Source of the DNA: Thalassotalea euphylliae
Lineage (GTDB): Bacteria > Pseudomonadota > Gammaproteobacteria > Enterobacterales > Alteromonadaceae
Length of the DNA: 64,000 nucleotides
Reading direction: 5' to 3'
Assembly: GCF_003390395.1 (NCBI RefSeq)
Contig: NZ_QUOV01000001.1
Location: 2,170,001 to 2,234,000, forward strand
Positions 46,904-57,381 of this stretch are shown here, in pieces. Under the pieces are notes generated by a model. That model made no database searches. It was not told the origin of the DNA and saw only the letters and a program-made list of their open reading frames with translations. The first letter of the stretch is position 1, and every line of letters begins with the position of its first letter. The translations under genes were made by a program, and so were the position numbers.

Positions 46904-46918
46904 TGTAATTTTACTACA
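46904..46918. promoter_or_regulatory. HexR box upstream of gapA
   Basis: TGTAATTTTACTACA, identical to a box in the zwf/hexR intergenic region and fitting the gammaproteobacterial HexR palindrome TGTARTNNNAYTACA. It lies 22 bases before the gapA start codon, over or next to the promoter. Confidence 0.75.
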
Positions 46919-46925
46919 TTAATAA

Positions 46926-47936
<1,011 letters not shown>

Positions 47937-47991
47937 TCGACAGCGAAATAAGCAAATCAAACAAAGTTAGATTTACGCTAATTGAACACTT

Positions 47992-48020
47992 AGAAAAGTC
48001 GGCACTCGCCGACTTTTTTG
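47992..48020 (+). terminator. Rho-independent terminator after gapA
   Basis: Stem AAAAGTCGGC / GCCGACTTTT with loop ACTC and T run. Confidence 0.9.
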
Positions 48021-48141
48021 TTAACTATTAAGCAATTATTCTATTCATCTACTATCTTCAGGCTATAGGCGAACTCACTCGTCTTATTAAGCATTGCAAA
48101 AGTGCTTACAAATCGTTGGGAACAAAGCCAGAGAGGATGAT

Positions 48142-50415
48142 ATGCAGAAAAACAAACCAAGCAAGGTAGCTAGTAACCAAGTAAACTCCCCTCAGCGCAA
48201 AACAAGAGAGCCACTTAAAGCTCATTCCCCTTCTTCCAATTCGACCACTGCAAGAGAAGAAGAAACGATTTCGAATAAACGTACGATTGCAACGAATAGT
48301 AATGAAACTAGTGACTTCATTGGCGCAGATAAATACAATTATTTCACCGAAAAAGACGTCTCACTAATACTTAAAAATTTGGATAACTTGCGAGGTGAGG
48401 TCTACCCCAATTCGCATGCTTCGGAAGACGAAGATCTTATACCCCCAAACTTTCCCTCAGTCTGTTTAATTGGTTTGGGTCGCTGTGGTTCAAATATCGC
48501 CTTAGATGTTGCCTGCCTTGTTCACAATGCTCGTAATTACTATCTAGATGAATTTCACAACGCCCAACTGCAAGCACAAGAAAATGATAGCAAACCACTG
48601 AAATGGATTCAGCGCAGCCTTAATATTCAACCGTCTAAAGCAGTAAAGCCGGTATTCCTTATCGAGCCTTTGGTCATGCTTGGTGATTTAGACAAAGACA
48701 TCGAAGGTCGTATTCGATTCTCCTCTAAGGGTTTTGACAATAATTTCCTTAAAGATTACAACAAACTCAAAATCATGGATCTGTCTGAAGTACATGCGGG
48801 CGGTGCGGGCAACGCACCTATTCTCGGCCAATATTTGGCGAAAATAATTCTGAACAAAAATACCGATCAATTCACTAATCAAGATTGGAAGTTTATTCAC
48901 TCGTATTTAATAGATTCATGCGGTATTAAAGCCAACCAATCGCGCTTGTATTTTTACATTTTTAGCGCTGGTGGTGGCACAGGGTCTGGCATGGCGTCAG
49001 AATTTGGTTTGGCTCAGCAATATTCGTATATGAATAAAACGTTCGATACAAAGTCGGAGCGGGATTTAGCCAGTCACAATCAATCGTTTGTCTTTGAGCC
49101 CATTTTTACTAGCGGTATCTGTATCTTACCCAATATTTCAGATCAGTACGTCGAAACGTCGGAAGCCCTGCATATCAACGCAGGCCGCCTGTTATGTAAA
49201 TATCTGTCGGAAGAATGGAATTTCTCGTACAGCATGGATAACGAAAATACGTCAATAACTAACATGATACCCCACATACGGCCTTGGAATGCGATGATGT
49301 TAATTTCCAACGATATCATGCGCTACGCCGAACAAAACGATAAAGACGGTGGCATGCAATTTATTGATGTTAACTCGATGGAACGACACGCGAATCAATA
49401 TATTAGTCAACAGATTTTCAACATTTTAACGGCGCAAGCGGTCACCACAGATTACGACGAAAATTATTTTAGACGCGCGGGTATTGATATCGGCGAAACC
49501 ATTCGGCTTGACGCCAATGATTTATTTATGAGTTTGGCAGGCCCTGTAGCAATTGCATATGCAGAATCTGTGGTTGGAGATAGCGAACATTCTGGTGAAA
49601 GTAAAAAGCTATTCAATACCGATGAACAATCACTCGATATTGATGATCTTTTTTATCGCTCAATCGACCTGCCGCACTTTAATAAACAAACTCAAGCCAT
49701 CGAAGGCATCAGTATTTTACCTATTGAGTCTAATCAATATCGTGTCGCCCTAGAACACTATAAAAAGCATGACTACGATGCTTCAGTACTTAAAAAGCTG
49801 CATTTTTATAAAAACTGCTCTTCTGTGGTTTCAATCGTATCACTGCCGAAAGACTATAAACTTTCTTACATGGATTTAAATAAATTAAAAATGCACCTGA
49901 ATAATTTATTTCCAAATACCACATTAAAACGCTACGCCCTTGTTATTGGTGCCTCTGCAAACTTGTCATTAACTACGTTAATAGCTAAAAGTCCTTGTCT
50001 AAGCGACGACTTCTTAACGCTTTTTGTTGCATATATAAAACGTTGTTTTGCACGAGATAACTATCGATTTGACGATACGGTAGACAAGCGAATTATTGAG
50101 TTTATTAAGGCTGATGAATTCGATGTAAAAGAAGTCGATAAGTTGTTACTGGAGTTTGAAAATCCGGCCAAGATTCTCGACACAAATTGGTATGCCATTA
50201 AGCCGATGTATGAGAAGAAGTATCGGGAGCTGATTAATGACAACAAGCAGTTTACGTCAATTAATGACATTCGACTAACCTTGGATAACGTTAAAAATGC
50301 AATCTACTATTTACGCGAAATATATCGCCACCGTATCAGCAAAACAAATGTTATTTCCTTGAATAACACTATCTCAATTAGCGATATTGACATTAAGGAC
50401 AAGAATAGCGACTAA
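48142..50415 (+). CDS. Divergent tubulin/FtsZ-superfamily GTPase-like protein
   Basis: 757 residues from the ATG at 48142, chosen for GAGAGG five bases upstream; a TTG 16 codons earlier is less likely. Order of elements: disordered basic/polar N-terminus (about 1-60); phosphate-loop region IGLGRCGSN at 110-118 (FtsZ T1 position); GGAGNAP at 220-226 (FtsZ T3-like GAGGNP); GGGTGSG at 277-283, the tubulin/FtsZ T4 signature; ISND at 388-391 (T6-like); and LDANDL at 456-461 matching the T7 DxxD aspartates, which in FtsZ complete the GTPase of the neighbouring subunit. A further 290 residues follow, without a recognised domain. Likely a cytosolic polymer-forming GTPase of unknown role. It stands alone between gapA and eda. 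Not FtsZ itself, given the low similarity. Confidence 0.8.
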   Translation: MQKNKPSKVASNQVNSPQRKTREPLKAHSPSSNSTTAREEETISNKRTIATNSNETSDFIGADKYNYFTEKDVSLILKNLDNLRGEVYPNSHASEDEDLIPPNFPSVCLIGLGRCGSNIALDVACLVHNARNYYLDEFHNAQLQAQENDSKPLKWIQRSLNIQPSKAVKPVFLIEPLVMLGDLDKDIEGRIRFSSKGFDNNFLKDYNKLKIMDLSEVHAGGAGNAPILGQYLAKIILNKNTDQFTNQDWKFIHSYLIDSCGIKANQSRLYFYIFSAGGGTGSGMASEFGLAQQYSYMNKTFDTKSERDLASHNQSFVFEPIFTSGICILPNISDQYVETSEALHINAGRLLCKYLSEEWNFSYSMDNENTSITNMIPHIRPWNAMMLISNDIMRYAEQNDKDGGMQFIDVNSMERHANQYISQQIFNILTAQAVTTDYDENYFRRAGIDIGETIRLDANDLFMSLAGPVAIAYAESVVGDSEHSGESKKLFNTDEQSLDIDDLFYRSIDLPHFNKQTQAIEGISILPIESNQYRVALEHYKKHDYDASVLKKLHFYKNCSSVVSIVSLPKDYKLSYMDLNKLKMHLNNLFPNTTLKRYALVIGASANLSLTTLIAKSPCLSDDFLTLFVAYIKRCFARDNYRFDDTVDKRIIEFIKADEFDVKEVDKLLLEFENPAKILDTNWYAIKPMYEKKYRELINDNKQFTSINDIRLTLDNVKNAIYYLREIYRHRISKTNVISLNNTISISDIDIKDKNSD

Positions 50416-50437
50416 GCCAACACTTTTAGGCTAACCA

Positions 50438-50470
50438 AACAAAAAACCAGTCAATAACGACTGGTTTTTC
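50438..50470. terminator. Bidirectional terminator between the tubulin-like gene and eda
   Basis: Stem AAAAACCAGTC / GACTGGTTTTT with loop AATAAC; A and T runs on both sides suit both convergent genes. Confidence 0.88.
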
Positions 50471-50516
50471 TATATTAAAGCAACTAACTTAGTCGTTATT
50501 TTACAACGCTAGCTTG

Positions 50517-51161
50517 TTAGACATGAGCCAAGGCTTCTTGCGCCAGCTCAGTAATTGCCGTCCAATTTTTTTGCTTAATGATGTTGTCAGAGACCAACCA
50601 AGAGCCACCACAACATGCCACATTCCCTAAAGATAAATAGTTGTTAACATTGTTTAGGTTAATACCACCCGTTGGACAGAACTTGATGTTAGGGAAAGGT
50701 CCACCAATGGATTTAATTGCCTTAACGCCACCTGATGCCTCAGCGGGGAAAAACTTAAAGTGGTCATAACCAAAGTCAATGCCATCCATTAATTCTGAAA
50801 TCGAGGATATTCCTGGAATTAATGCAATATCACCTTCATTACCCGCTTTAAGCAAATCTTTGGTTAACCCAGGGCTAATAGCAAACTTAGCGCCTGCATC
50901 TCGTGATCTTTGCAATAATTCACGGTTAGTTACGGTACCCGCGCCAACCACAGCATCTGGTAAATTCTTAGCAATGGTCTCAATAACCTGCAACGCAGAA
51001 GGTGTGCGAAGCGTAACTTCTAATACGTTAATATTAGCAGCCATTAGCGCTTCAGCGATCGGCAACGCATCTTCAACATGCTCGATAACAAGTACAGGCA
51101 CAATTGGTCCCATTGCAAATAGCTCAGATGGCGCCAGTTGCCATTTTTTTAAATCCTTCAT
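50517..51161 (-). CDS. eda: KDPG/KHG aldolase Eda
   Basis: Splits 2-keto-3-deoxy-6-phosphogluconate to pyruvate and glyceraldehyde-3-phosphate. 214 residues. Schiff-base lysine in YDHFKFFPAEASGG, Glu in VLEVTLRTPSALQVI, and AGTVTNRELL; phosphate loop FCPTGGINLNNV. Its start overlaps the end of glk by four bases. Last gene of the zwf-pgl-edd-glk-eda operon. Confidence 0.96.
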   Translation of the reverse strand: MKDLKKWQLAPSELFAMGPIVPVLVIEHVEDALPIAEALMAANINVLEVTLRTPSALQVIETIAKNLPDAVVGAGTVTNRELLQRSRDAGAKFAISPGLTKDLLKAGNEGDIALIPGISSISELMDGIDFGYDHFKFFPAEASGGVKAIKSIGGPFPNIKFCPTGGINLNNVNNYLSLGNVACCGGSWLVSDNIIKQKNWTAITELAQEALAHV

Positions 51162-52183
51162 AATGCCTCTTTCTTATCTTGTATATCGTCTTGTAAATCG
51201 TGTTGAAGGTTGTCTTGAAGAAGGTATGCGGTTGCACCCAAAATCCCAGGTTGAGATTCAGTAATCACATAAGTAGGAATGTTTTGGTTAAAACCAGACA
51301 TACGGCCTTTTTCTTCGAAACGTTGCCTAAAATCACTGCTTTTAAAATACTCTATAAATCTTGGAACTATGCCACCAGCAATATAAACTCCGCCGAAACT
51401 TCCTAGCGTTAATGCTAGATTGCCAGCAAAGCTGCCAAGTGTTTTGCAAAATTGTGCTAAAGCTTGAGCACATACTTCACACTCGCTTGCTAAGGCGCGA
51501 GTGGTAATATCTTGTGCGGCTAGCTCGGTCTCAACCGAGGAATTTTTACTGGCAAGCGCTTGGTATATTTGTTCAATCCCCAAGCCAGAAAGCAGCTGCT
51601 CATACGAAACATGCTGATATTTCGTCAGTAAAAATTCCAATATGTCGATTTCTTGTTTATCTACAGGCGCAAAGTCGACATGTCCACCCTCGCCGCTTAA
51701 ACTTAACCAAGTTTCTTGCTGTTGGGCATCTTGCTCTTGAATTAGGTTCGCAACACCTAAACCAGTGCCCGGCCCACAAACCGAAATAGGTTTACCAGCG
51801 ACTGACTCACCACCACCAATTTGAACTTTTTGCTCATCACTTAGCATAGGAATCGCGTGGGCAATTGCGGTAAAGTCATTAATAAGCAGTAACTTGTTGA
51901 GCCCAAGAGCCGATTTCAATTGTGTTTTTGAAAATTGCCAAGGTAAGTTGGTCATAACCACAAGATCATTTTCGACCGGGCATGCTATTGCAAAACATGC
52001 ATTGATTGTTTTACCCGACAGCTGCTCTTTTTCAATAAAATCAGCAATTACTTCAACCAAACTTGCATATTTAGCGCATTGGTAAACAGTTAAGGCCTCG
52101 CAACTACCATCTTGCTGGGCAATGCCAATTCTTAAATTAGTGCCGCCAATATCGGCGACAATATTAACTACATTCTCGAGCAT
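51158..52183 (-). CDS. glk: Glucokinase
   Basis: Phosphorylates glucose for entry to the pathway. 341 residues. N-terminal ADIGGTNLRIGIA phosphate-binding motif, LLINDFTAIAHAIP with the catalytic Asp, GPGTGLGVANLI, and GEGGHVDFAP. Belongs to the E. coli-type Glk family. Overlaps edd by one base and eda by four, so tightly coupled. The tail after AYLLQD is rich in Gln and Asp and repetitive. Confidence 0.93.
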   Translation of the reverse strand: MLENVVNIVADIGGTNLRIGIAQQDGSCEALTVYQCAKYASLVEVIADFIEKEQLSGKTINACFAIACPVENDLVVMTNLPWQFSKTQLKSALGLNKLLLINDFTAIAHAIPMLSDEQKVQIGGGESVAGKPISVCGPGTGLGVANLIQEQDAQQQETWLSLSGEGGHVDFAPVDKQEIDILEFLLTKYQHVSYEQLLSGLGIEQIYQALASKNSSVETELAAQDITTRALASECEVCAQALAQFCKTLGSFAGNLALTLGSFGGVYIAGGIVPRFIEYFKSSDFRQRFEEKGRMSGFNQNIPTYVITESQPGILGATAYLLQDNLQHDLQDDIQDKKEAL

Positions 52184-54015
52184 TAATGCTCACCCTCAAG
52201 ATTACCAAATAGTGAACATGCGCCAGTGTCAGCTGAACTCAAGCTTTGACGCATAAAGCCAAACAACTCACGTCCCATACCTTCATGGTGGCCATTAACA
52301 TTAAAATTAGCTAACGGACGCTGTGCTAACTCTTGTTCGTCAACTAACAAGGTTAATTCGCCTGATTCACCATCAACCATGATCATGTCGCCGTTCTGCA
52401 CTTTAGCGATCCAACCACCATCTAGTGCTTCTGGACACAAGTGGATAGCAGCCGGCACTTTACCTGATGCACCAGACATACGTCCGTCAGTTACTAACGC
52501 AACTTTAAAACCCTTGTCTTGCAAAACACCTAACGGTGGCGTTAATTTATGAAGTTCAGGCATACCACGCGCTTTCGGCCCTTGAAAGCGCACTACTGCA
52601 ACAAAGTCTTTTTCAAGCTCACCAGCTTTAAATGCAGCTTCTAATTCGTGTTGATCTTCAAAAACAACGGCTGGCGCTTTAATCACTGTACTGCCATCGC
52701 GTAGTGCAGACGTTTTTAGTACTGAAGTTCCCAAGTTACCTTTGAGTACTTTCAAGCCACCGTCTGGCTTGAATGGTTGTGCTGTAGTTGCGATCACTTC
52801 TGGATCGCCAGAAACGTCAGTACTGTCTACCCATACTAATTTGCCATTCTCTAGCAAAGGTTGCTGGGTGTAGCGTGTTAAGCCTTTACCACAAATCGTC
52901 TCTACATCTTCATGTAGTAAACCAGCACCGATTAGTTCTTTGAATAACAACGCCATACCACCTGCTTGTTGGAAGTGGTTAATATCGGCATGACCATTAG
53001 GATAAATGCGAGTGATCAGTGGGACTGCGTCCGACAAATCATTAAAATCTTGGAAGTCGATAATGATGCCGGCAGCTTTTGCAAATGCGATAATATGCAT
53101 GGTTAAGTTTGTCGAACCACCAGTGGCAAGTAGTGCCACAATCGCGTTAACCACTGAGCGCTCGTCAACCATTTTACCAATAGGTAAGTAGTTACCTGAT
53201 TGCTGTGTTAGACGCGTGACTTGGCGTGCTGCTGCTTTGGTTAACTCTTCACGTAGTTCCGTGTTTGGCGCGACAAAAGATGCACCCGGTAAATGCAAGC
53301 CCATTACTTCAACGACTAACTGGTTAGAGTTAGCTGTTCCAAAGAAAGTACAAGTACCAGCACTGTGATATGACGCTGATTCTGCTGCTAGTAGCTCTTC
53401 TTTGCCCACTTCACCTTTGGCAAATTGCTGTCTAACACGTGCTTTTTCTTTGTTAGGAATACCTGAAGGCATAGGGCCAGCTGGCACAAATACTGTTGGT
53501 AAGTGGCCAAAGGTTAAACTCGCTAATAACAAGCCAGGGACGATTTTGTCACAGATGCCAAGCATTAACGCGCCATCAAACATGTTGTGTGACAAGCCAA
53601 CAGCCGTAGACATTGCAATCACATCTCGGCTCATCAAGCTCAGATCCATACCCGGTTGACCTTGGGTGACACCATCACACATTGCAGGTACACCACCGGC
53701 AAATTGAGCTACGCCACCAGTTTCAGATACTGCTTGCTTGATAATCGCTGGATACGTTTCGTAAGGCTGATGTGCCGAAAGCATATCGTTATAAGCTGAT
53801 ACAATGGCAATATCTGAGTGATTTAAACCTTTAAGTTTGTTTTTATCTTCTTTGCCACACGCAGCAAAGCCATGTGCTAAGTTGCCACAAGACAAACTGG
53901 CACGGTGGACTGTGTCCGATTTTGCTCGTTCAATTTTATCTAGGTAAGCCTGACGAGTAGGCTTACTGCGTTCTATGATTCGTTCAGTTATCGCTTGAAT
54001 TTGGGGATTCATCAT
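52183..54015 (-). CDS. edd: Phosphogluconate dehydratase Edd
   Basis: Dehydrates 6-phosphogluconate to KDPG with an iron-sulfur cluster. 610 residues, the usual length. Cluster cysteines are expected in SCGNLAHGFAACGKED, MCDGVTQGQPGMDLSLMSRD and SAGTCTFFGTANSNQ, all seen; GGSTNLTMHI and VTDGRMSGASGKVPAAIH also fit IlvD/Edd. Either of the two N-terminal Met codons may start it. Overlaps pgl by one base. Confidence 0.96.
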   Translation of the reverse strand: MMNPQIQAITERIIERSKPTRQAYLDKIERAKSDTVHRASLSCGNLAHGFAACGKEDKNKLKGLNHSDIAIVSAYNDMLSAHQPYETYPAIIKQAVSETGGVAQFAGGVPAMCDGVTQGQPGMDLSLMSRDVIAMSTAVGLSHNMFDGALMLGICDKIVPGLLLASLTFGHLPTVFVPAGPMPSGIPNKEKARVRQQFAKGEVGKEELLAAESASYHSAGTCTFFGTANSNQLVVEVMGLHLPGASFVAPNTELREELTKAAARQVTRLTQQSGNYLPIGKMVDERSVVNAIVALLATGGSTNLTMHIIAFAKAAGIIIDFQDFNDLSDAVPLITRIYPNGHADINHFQQAGGMALLFKELIGAGLLHEDVETICGKGLTRYTQQPLLENGKLVWVDSTDVSGDPEVIATTAQPFKPDGGLKVLKGNLGTSVLKTSALRDGSTVIKAPAVVFEDQHELEAAFKAGELEKDFVAVVRFQGPKARGMPELHKLTPPLGVLQDKGFKVALVTDGRMSGASGKVPAAIHLCPEALDGGWIAKVQNGDMIMVDGESGELTLLVDEQELAQRPLANFNVNGHHEGMGRELFGFMRQSLSSADTGACSLFGNLEGEH

Positions 54016-54707
54016 TATTCCGCCCAGTATACTTGAGTCTCAAGTGACTCATGGTGCAAAAATGCACGAATTGGCATTTGCGTCGCATCAGAGTCTGCTA
54101 GTGCTTCCTCTAATACTTCTTTCTTGCTATCGCCACAAATGTGTAAAAAGGTGTTTTTACTTTGCGCTAAGTACGCGTAGCTAAAGGTAATGCGTTCGTG
54201 TGGCGCCGTTTGCGGTACCACCTTTAACAGTGGCGCCGCGTCGCGTGATAAGGCTGAGTGAATTTCGTTGCTGCACGGGAACAGTGAAGCTGTATGACCG
54301 TCTTCACCCATGCCTAAAATCAGCACATCAAATGGCAACACTGTAGTGCCTGCGGCAAGGTTTAAGTCTGAAAGTACTTCAACTGTAAGCTCGTCGCCTT
54401 GTTTGATATGAAAGAAGTTAGCGTCCAGTGCCTTATTTTGTAGTAGGTTTTCATGAACTAGCTTGGTATTGCTAGCGTCATCAGTAATATCAACCCAACG
54501 CTCATCGGCTAACGTTACCGTAATTTGTTTCCAAGGCAGATCCATGTTGGAAAGTGCGGCAAAAAAACCTTTTGGCGTCGAACCGCCAGAAACGGCAATG
54601 CTTGCTTTACCTTTTAACTTTACCGCACTAACTAGAATTTCAGCCACTTGATTAGCAAGCGCTTGGTCTAAATTTGCGCGAGATTCAAATTCGTTAATTT
54701 TATACAT
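54015..54707 (-). CDS. pgl: 6-phosphogluconolactonase Pgl (DevB type)
   Basis: Opens 6-phosphogluconolactone to 6-phosphogluconate. 230 residues with the DevB/SOL pattern: IAVSGGSTPKGFFAAL, TVTLADERWVDITDDASNTKLV, and DVLILGMGEDGHTASLFP with the catalytic His. Three bases after zwf and overlapping edd by one base. Confidence 0.95.
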   Translation of the reverse strand: MYKINEFESRANLDQALANQVAEILVSAVKLKGKASIAVSGGSTPKGFFAALSNMDLPWKQITVTLADERWVDITDDASNTKLVHENLLQNKALDANFFHIKQGDELTVEVLSDLNLAAGTTVLPFDVLILGMGEDGHTASLFPCSNEIHSALSRDAAPLLKVVPQTAPHERITFSYAYLAQSKNTFLHICGDSKKEVLEEALADSDATQMPIRAFLHHESLETQVYWAE

Positions 54708-54710
54708 CTA

Positions 54711-56177
54711 TTATTCTACCCATTGTCTATCATCACGAGCGATCAGTGAAATTGACGACACTGGTCCCCATGAACCTGCTGCATATGGTTTCGGCTTATC
54801 ATTGCTCGCTTGCCATGCATCAATAATGCTATCTGCCCACTTCCATGCGGCTTCCACTTCATCGCGGCGTACAAATAACGATTGGTTGCCATTGATAACT
54901 TCCAACATCAAACGCTCGTAAGCATCAACCACACGCTCATTTTCATACGTTTCTGAGAAGCTCAAATCCAGCTTGTTTTCGTGAATGTTCATTTGTGATG
55001 CGATACCTGGGATCTTATTCATAACCTCAAGCTCTACACCTTCATCTGGTTGCAATCGTATGGTTAATTTATTTGCAGGTAAATCAGCATAGCTATCTTT
55101 AAAGATGTTGTGTGGCTGCTCTTTAAAGTGAACAACAATTTCACTGTGTTTGGCTGGCATACGTTTGCCCGTTCTCAAGTAGAAAGGAACCCCCGTCCAA
55201 CGCCAGTTATCAATTTCTGCTTTAATCGCGACAAAGCTTTCCGTATTGCTATTTTTATTGGCGCCCTCTTCTTCAAGGTAACCTGGTACCGCTTTACCAG
55301 CTAAAAAACCTTCAGTGTACTGGCCTCGAACCGTTTTCTCTTTAATGTTCTGACGAGTGATAGGCAATAACGCTTTGATGACTTTTAGTTTTTCGTCACG
55401 AATGCTGTCAGCACTCAGATCGGCTGGTGGTTCCATCGCCAGTAGCGATAGAATTTGCAATAGGTGGTTTTGTACCATATCACGCATCTGGCCAGCTTCA
55501 TCATAGAAGCCCCAACGTCCTTCAATACCGACACTTTCGGCGACGGTAATTTGGATATGGTCGATATGGTTGCGATCCCAATTATTAGTAAACAAGGAAT
55601 TGGCAAAGCGCAGTACCAATAAATTTAGTACCGTTTCCTTACCTAAGTAATGGTCGATGCGGTAAATCTGATTTTCTTCAAAATGCTTGGACACCATGTC
55701 GTTGATAACTTTAGATGACGCAAGACAATGACCAATTGGCTTTTCCATAACCACACGGTCTTTTGGCTGAATTAAATCAGCTTTATGTAAGCCTTCGGTA
55801 ATATCACCATAAATAGCAGGTGGTGTTGAGAAGTAATAAATACGCTCTTTATCTGCGGCTACTGTATTCGCTAAGTCTGCGTAACTGTCAGTTTGCTTGA
55901 AGTCTAAACGCTGATATACCAAGCGTGCTAAGAAACGACTCAGTACCTCTTCATTTAGCCCTTCTTTGACAAACTGCGTTAAGTTTTCTTTAGCAAAGTC
56001 GACTAAATCTTGGTTTGAATGCTCTTGTCTGGCGACACCTACAACACGAGTGCTCTCATCAAGCAGGCCAGCTAAATCCAGTTGATAAAGCGCTGGGAGT
56101 AACTTTCTGCGTGATAAATCTCCAAGTACTCCAAATAGTACGACGTCAACTGCTGGGCTGCTTTGTGCATTTTTCAT
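54711..56177 (-). CDS. zwf: Glucose-6-phosphate 1-dehydrogenase Zwf
   Basis: First step of the Entner-Doudoroff and pentose-phosphate routes, reducing NADP. 488 residues. N-terminal coenzyme motif FGVLGDLSRRKLLPALYQL, the active-site RIDHYLGKE with the catalytic His-Asp region near residues 175-184, and FYLRTGKRM. First gene of the five-gene operon; two HexR boxes lie upstream. Confidence 0.96.
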   Translation of the reverse strand: MKNAQSSPAVDVVLFGVLGDLSRRKLLPALYQLDLAGLLDESTRVVGVARQEHSNQDLVDFAKENLTQFVKEGLNEEVLSRFLARLVYQRLDFKQTDSYADLANTVAADKERIYYFSTPPAIYGDITEGLHKADLIQPKDRVVMEKPIGHCLASSKVINDMVSKHFEENQIYRIDHYLGKETVLNLLVLRFANSLFTNNWDRNHIDHIQITVAESVGIEGRWGFYDEAGQMRDMVQNHLLQILSLLAMEPPADLSADSIRDEKLKVIKALLPITRQNIKEKTVRGQYTEGFLAGKAVPGYLEEEGANKNSNTESFVAIKAEIDNWRWTGVPFYLRTGKRMPAKHSEIVVHFKEQPHNIFKDSYADLPANKLTIRLQPDEGVELEVMNKIPGIASQMNIHENKLDLSFSETYENERVVDAYERLMLEVINGNQSLFVRRDEVEAAWKWADSIIDAWQASNDKPKPYAAGSWGPVSSISLIARDDRQWVE

Positions 56178-56261
56178 ATATAAATCTCTAGTTTACATGC
56201 TGTAACTAAACTACATTTGCGGTTAATTTAGCGCTACTTATAAGCGCAGTAAAGAACTTTC

Positions 56262-56276
56262 TGTAATTTTACTACA
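56262..56276. promoter_or_regulatory. HexR box 1 in the zwf/hexR intergenic region
   Basis: TGTAATTTTACTACA, the same 15-mer as at gapA, 85 bases before the zwf start codon. Confidence 0.75.
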
Positions 56277-56394
56277 CTTCATACGTATGTAGTCGCTACC
56301 TTTATGTGTCGCTTGTAATTATAGCAGCTGAGCAATGGCTATTAATTAAACATCGAGTTTATTTTCAACAGATAAGAGTAATCTAATGAAATAT

Positions 56395-56409
56395 TGTAAT
56401 AAATTTACA
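56395..56409. promoter_or_regulatory. HexR box 2 in the zwf/hexR intergenic region
   Basis: TGTAATAAATTTACA, palindromic with one mismatch, 62 bases before the hexR start; suggests autoregulation. Confidence 0.65.
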
Positions 56410-56471
56410 TTTTTACTGTTATTTATTGAGAAAATAAATTACAGTTAGCAAAAAAGATCTGGAAAAATTAT

Positions 56472-57320
56472 ATGAACATTTTAGAAAAGATCGCTAACGA
56501 GCTAGACACCTTTAGTAAGTCTGAACGAAAGGTTGCTGAAGTCATTCTAGCGTCGCCAAATACAGTTATTCACGCAAGTATTGCCGCTTTGGCTAAACAA
56601 GCCAATATTAGTGAGCCAACCGTTAACCGCTTTTGTCGCCGATTAGACACCAAAGGTTATCCGGACTTTAAGCTGCATTTAGCTCAAAGCTTGGCAAATG
56701 GTACACCTTATGTAAACCGACATGTCGATGAAGACGACACTGCTGATGAATATACAGCAAAGATCTTCGAGTCAACCATGGCGAGCTTAGAATTAGCAAG
56801 AAAAAGCTTAAATACAACCGCCGTTAATCGCGCCGTTGATTTGCTCACACAAGCCAACAAAATATCGTTTTTCGGCTTAGGTGCTTCTGCTGTTGTCGCA
56901 CATGATGCTTTGAATAAGTTCTTCCGTTTCAACGTACCTGTTGTTTACTTTGACGATGTCTTGATGCAACGCATGAGTGCTATTAATAGCCAGCAAGGCG
57001 ACGTGGTTATCGTGATTTCGCACACAGGTCGTACTAAAGCCTTAGTTGAAGTTGCTGCTCTAGCAAAAGAAAACGATGCTACTGTAATTGGTATTACTAC
57101 TGATGGCTCTCCACTTGCCAAAGAGTGTAGCTTAGTGCTTTCAGTAGATGTTGCCGAAGATACCGATTTATACATGCCAATGTCTTCTCGCATTGCCCAG
57201 TTAACGCTCGTTGATATCTTAGCAACTGGTTTTACTCTGCGCCGTGGCAGTAAATTTAGAGACAACCTCAAAAAAGTTAAAGACAGTCTGCGTAGCTCGA
57301 GATTTGAACGCAAAGAATAA
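56472..57320 (+). CDS. hexR: HexR transcriptional regulator (RpiR/MurR family)
   Basis: KDPG-sensing regulator of central carbon metabolism. 282 residues. N-terminal RpiR helix-turn-helix (LDTFSKSERKVAEVIL...ASIAALAKQANISEPTVNRFCRRL, about 12-60) and a C-terminal SIS domain (about 115-255) with SFFGLGASAVVAHDA and VVIVISHTGRTKALVEVA. Divergent from zwf, the usual HexR position, with two matching boxes between them. Followed by a terminator and then pykA. Confidence 0.94.
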   Translation: MNILEKIANELDTFSKSERKVAEVILASPNTVIHASIAALAKQANISEPTVNRFCRRLDTKGYPDFKLHLAQSLANGTPYVNRHVDEDDTADEYTAKIFESTMASLELARKSLNTTAVNRAVDLLTQANKISFFGLGASAVVAHDALNKFFRFNVPVVYFDDVLMQRMSAINSQQGDVVIVISHTGRTKALVEVAALAKENDATVIGITTDGSPLAKECSLVLSVDVAEDTDLYMPMSSRIAQLTLVDILATGFTLRRGSKFRDNLKKVKDSLRSSRFERKE

Positions 57321-57325
57321 AAAAC

Positions 57326-57350
57326 AGGCATACTTAGGTATGCCTTTTTT
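57326..57350 (+). terminator. Rho-independent terminator between hexR and pykA
   Basis: Stem AGGCATAC / GTATGCCT with loop TTAG and T run. It probably separates or attenuates read-through into pykA. Confidence 0.85.
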
Positions 57351-57381
57351 AGTACCCACTTACACAGGATGAATCACAAAA

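Noticed and set aside
56945..57331. Minus-strand frame opposite hexR
   Set aside because: Shadow of the hexR codons; low-complexity Ser/Thr/Arg product with no start signal.
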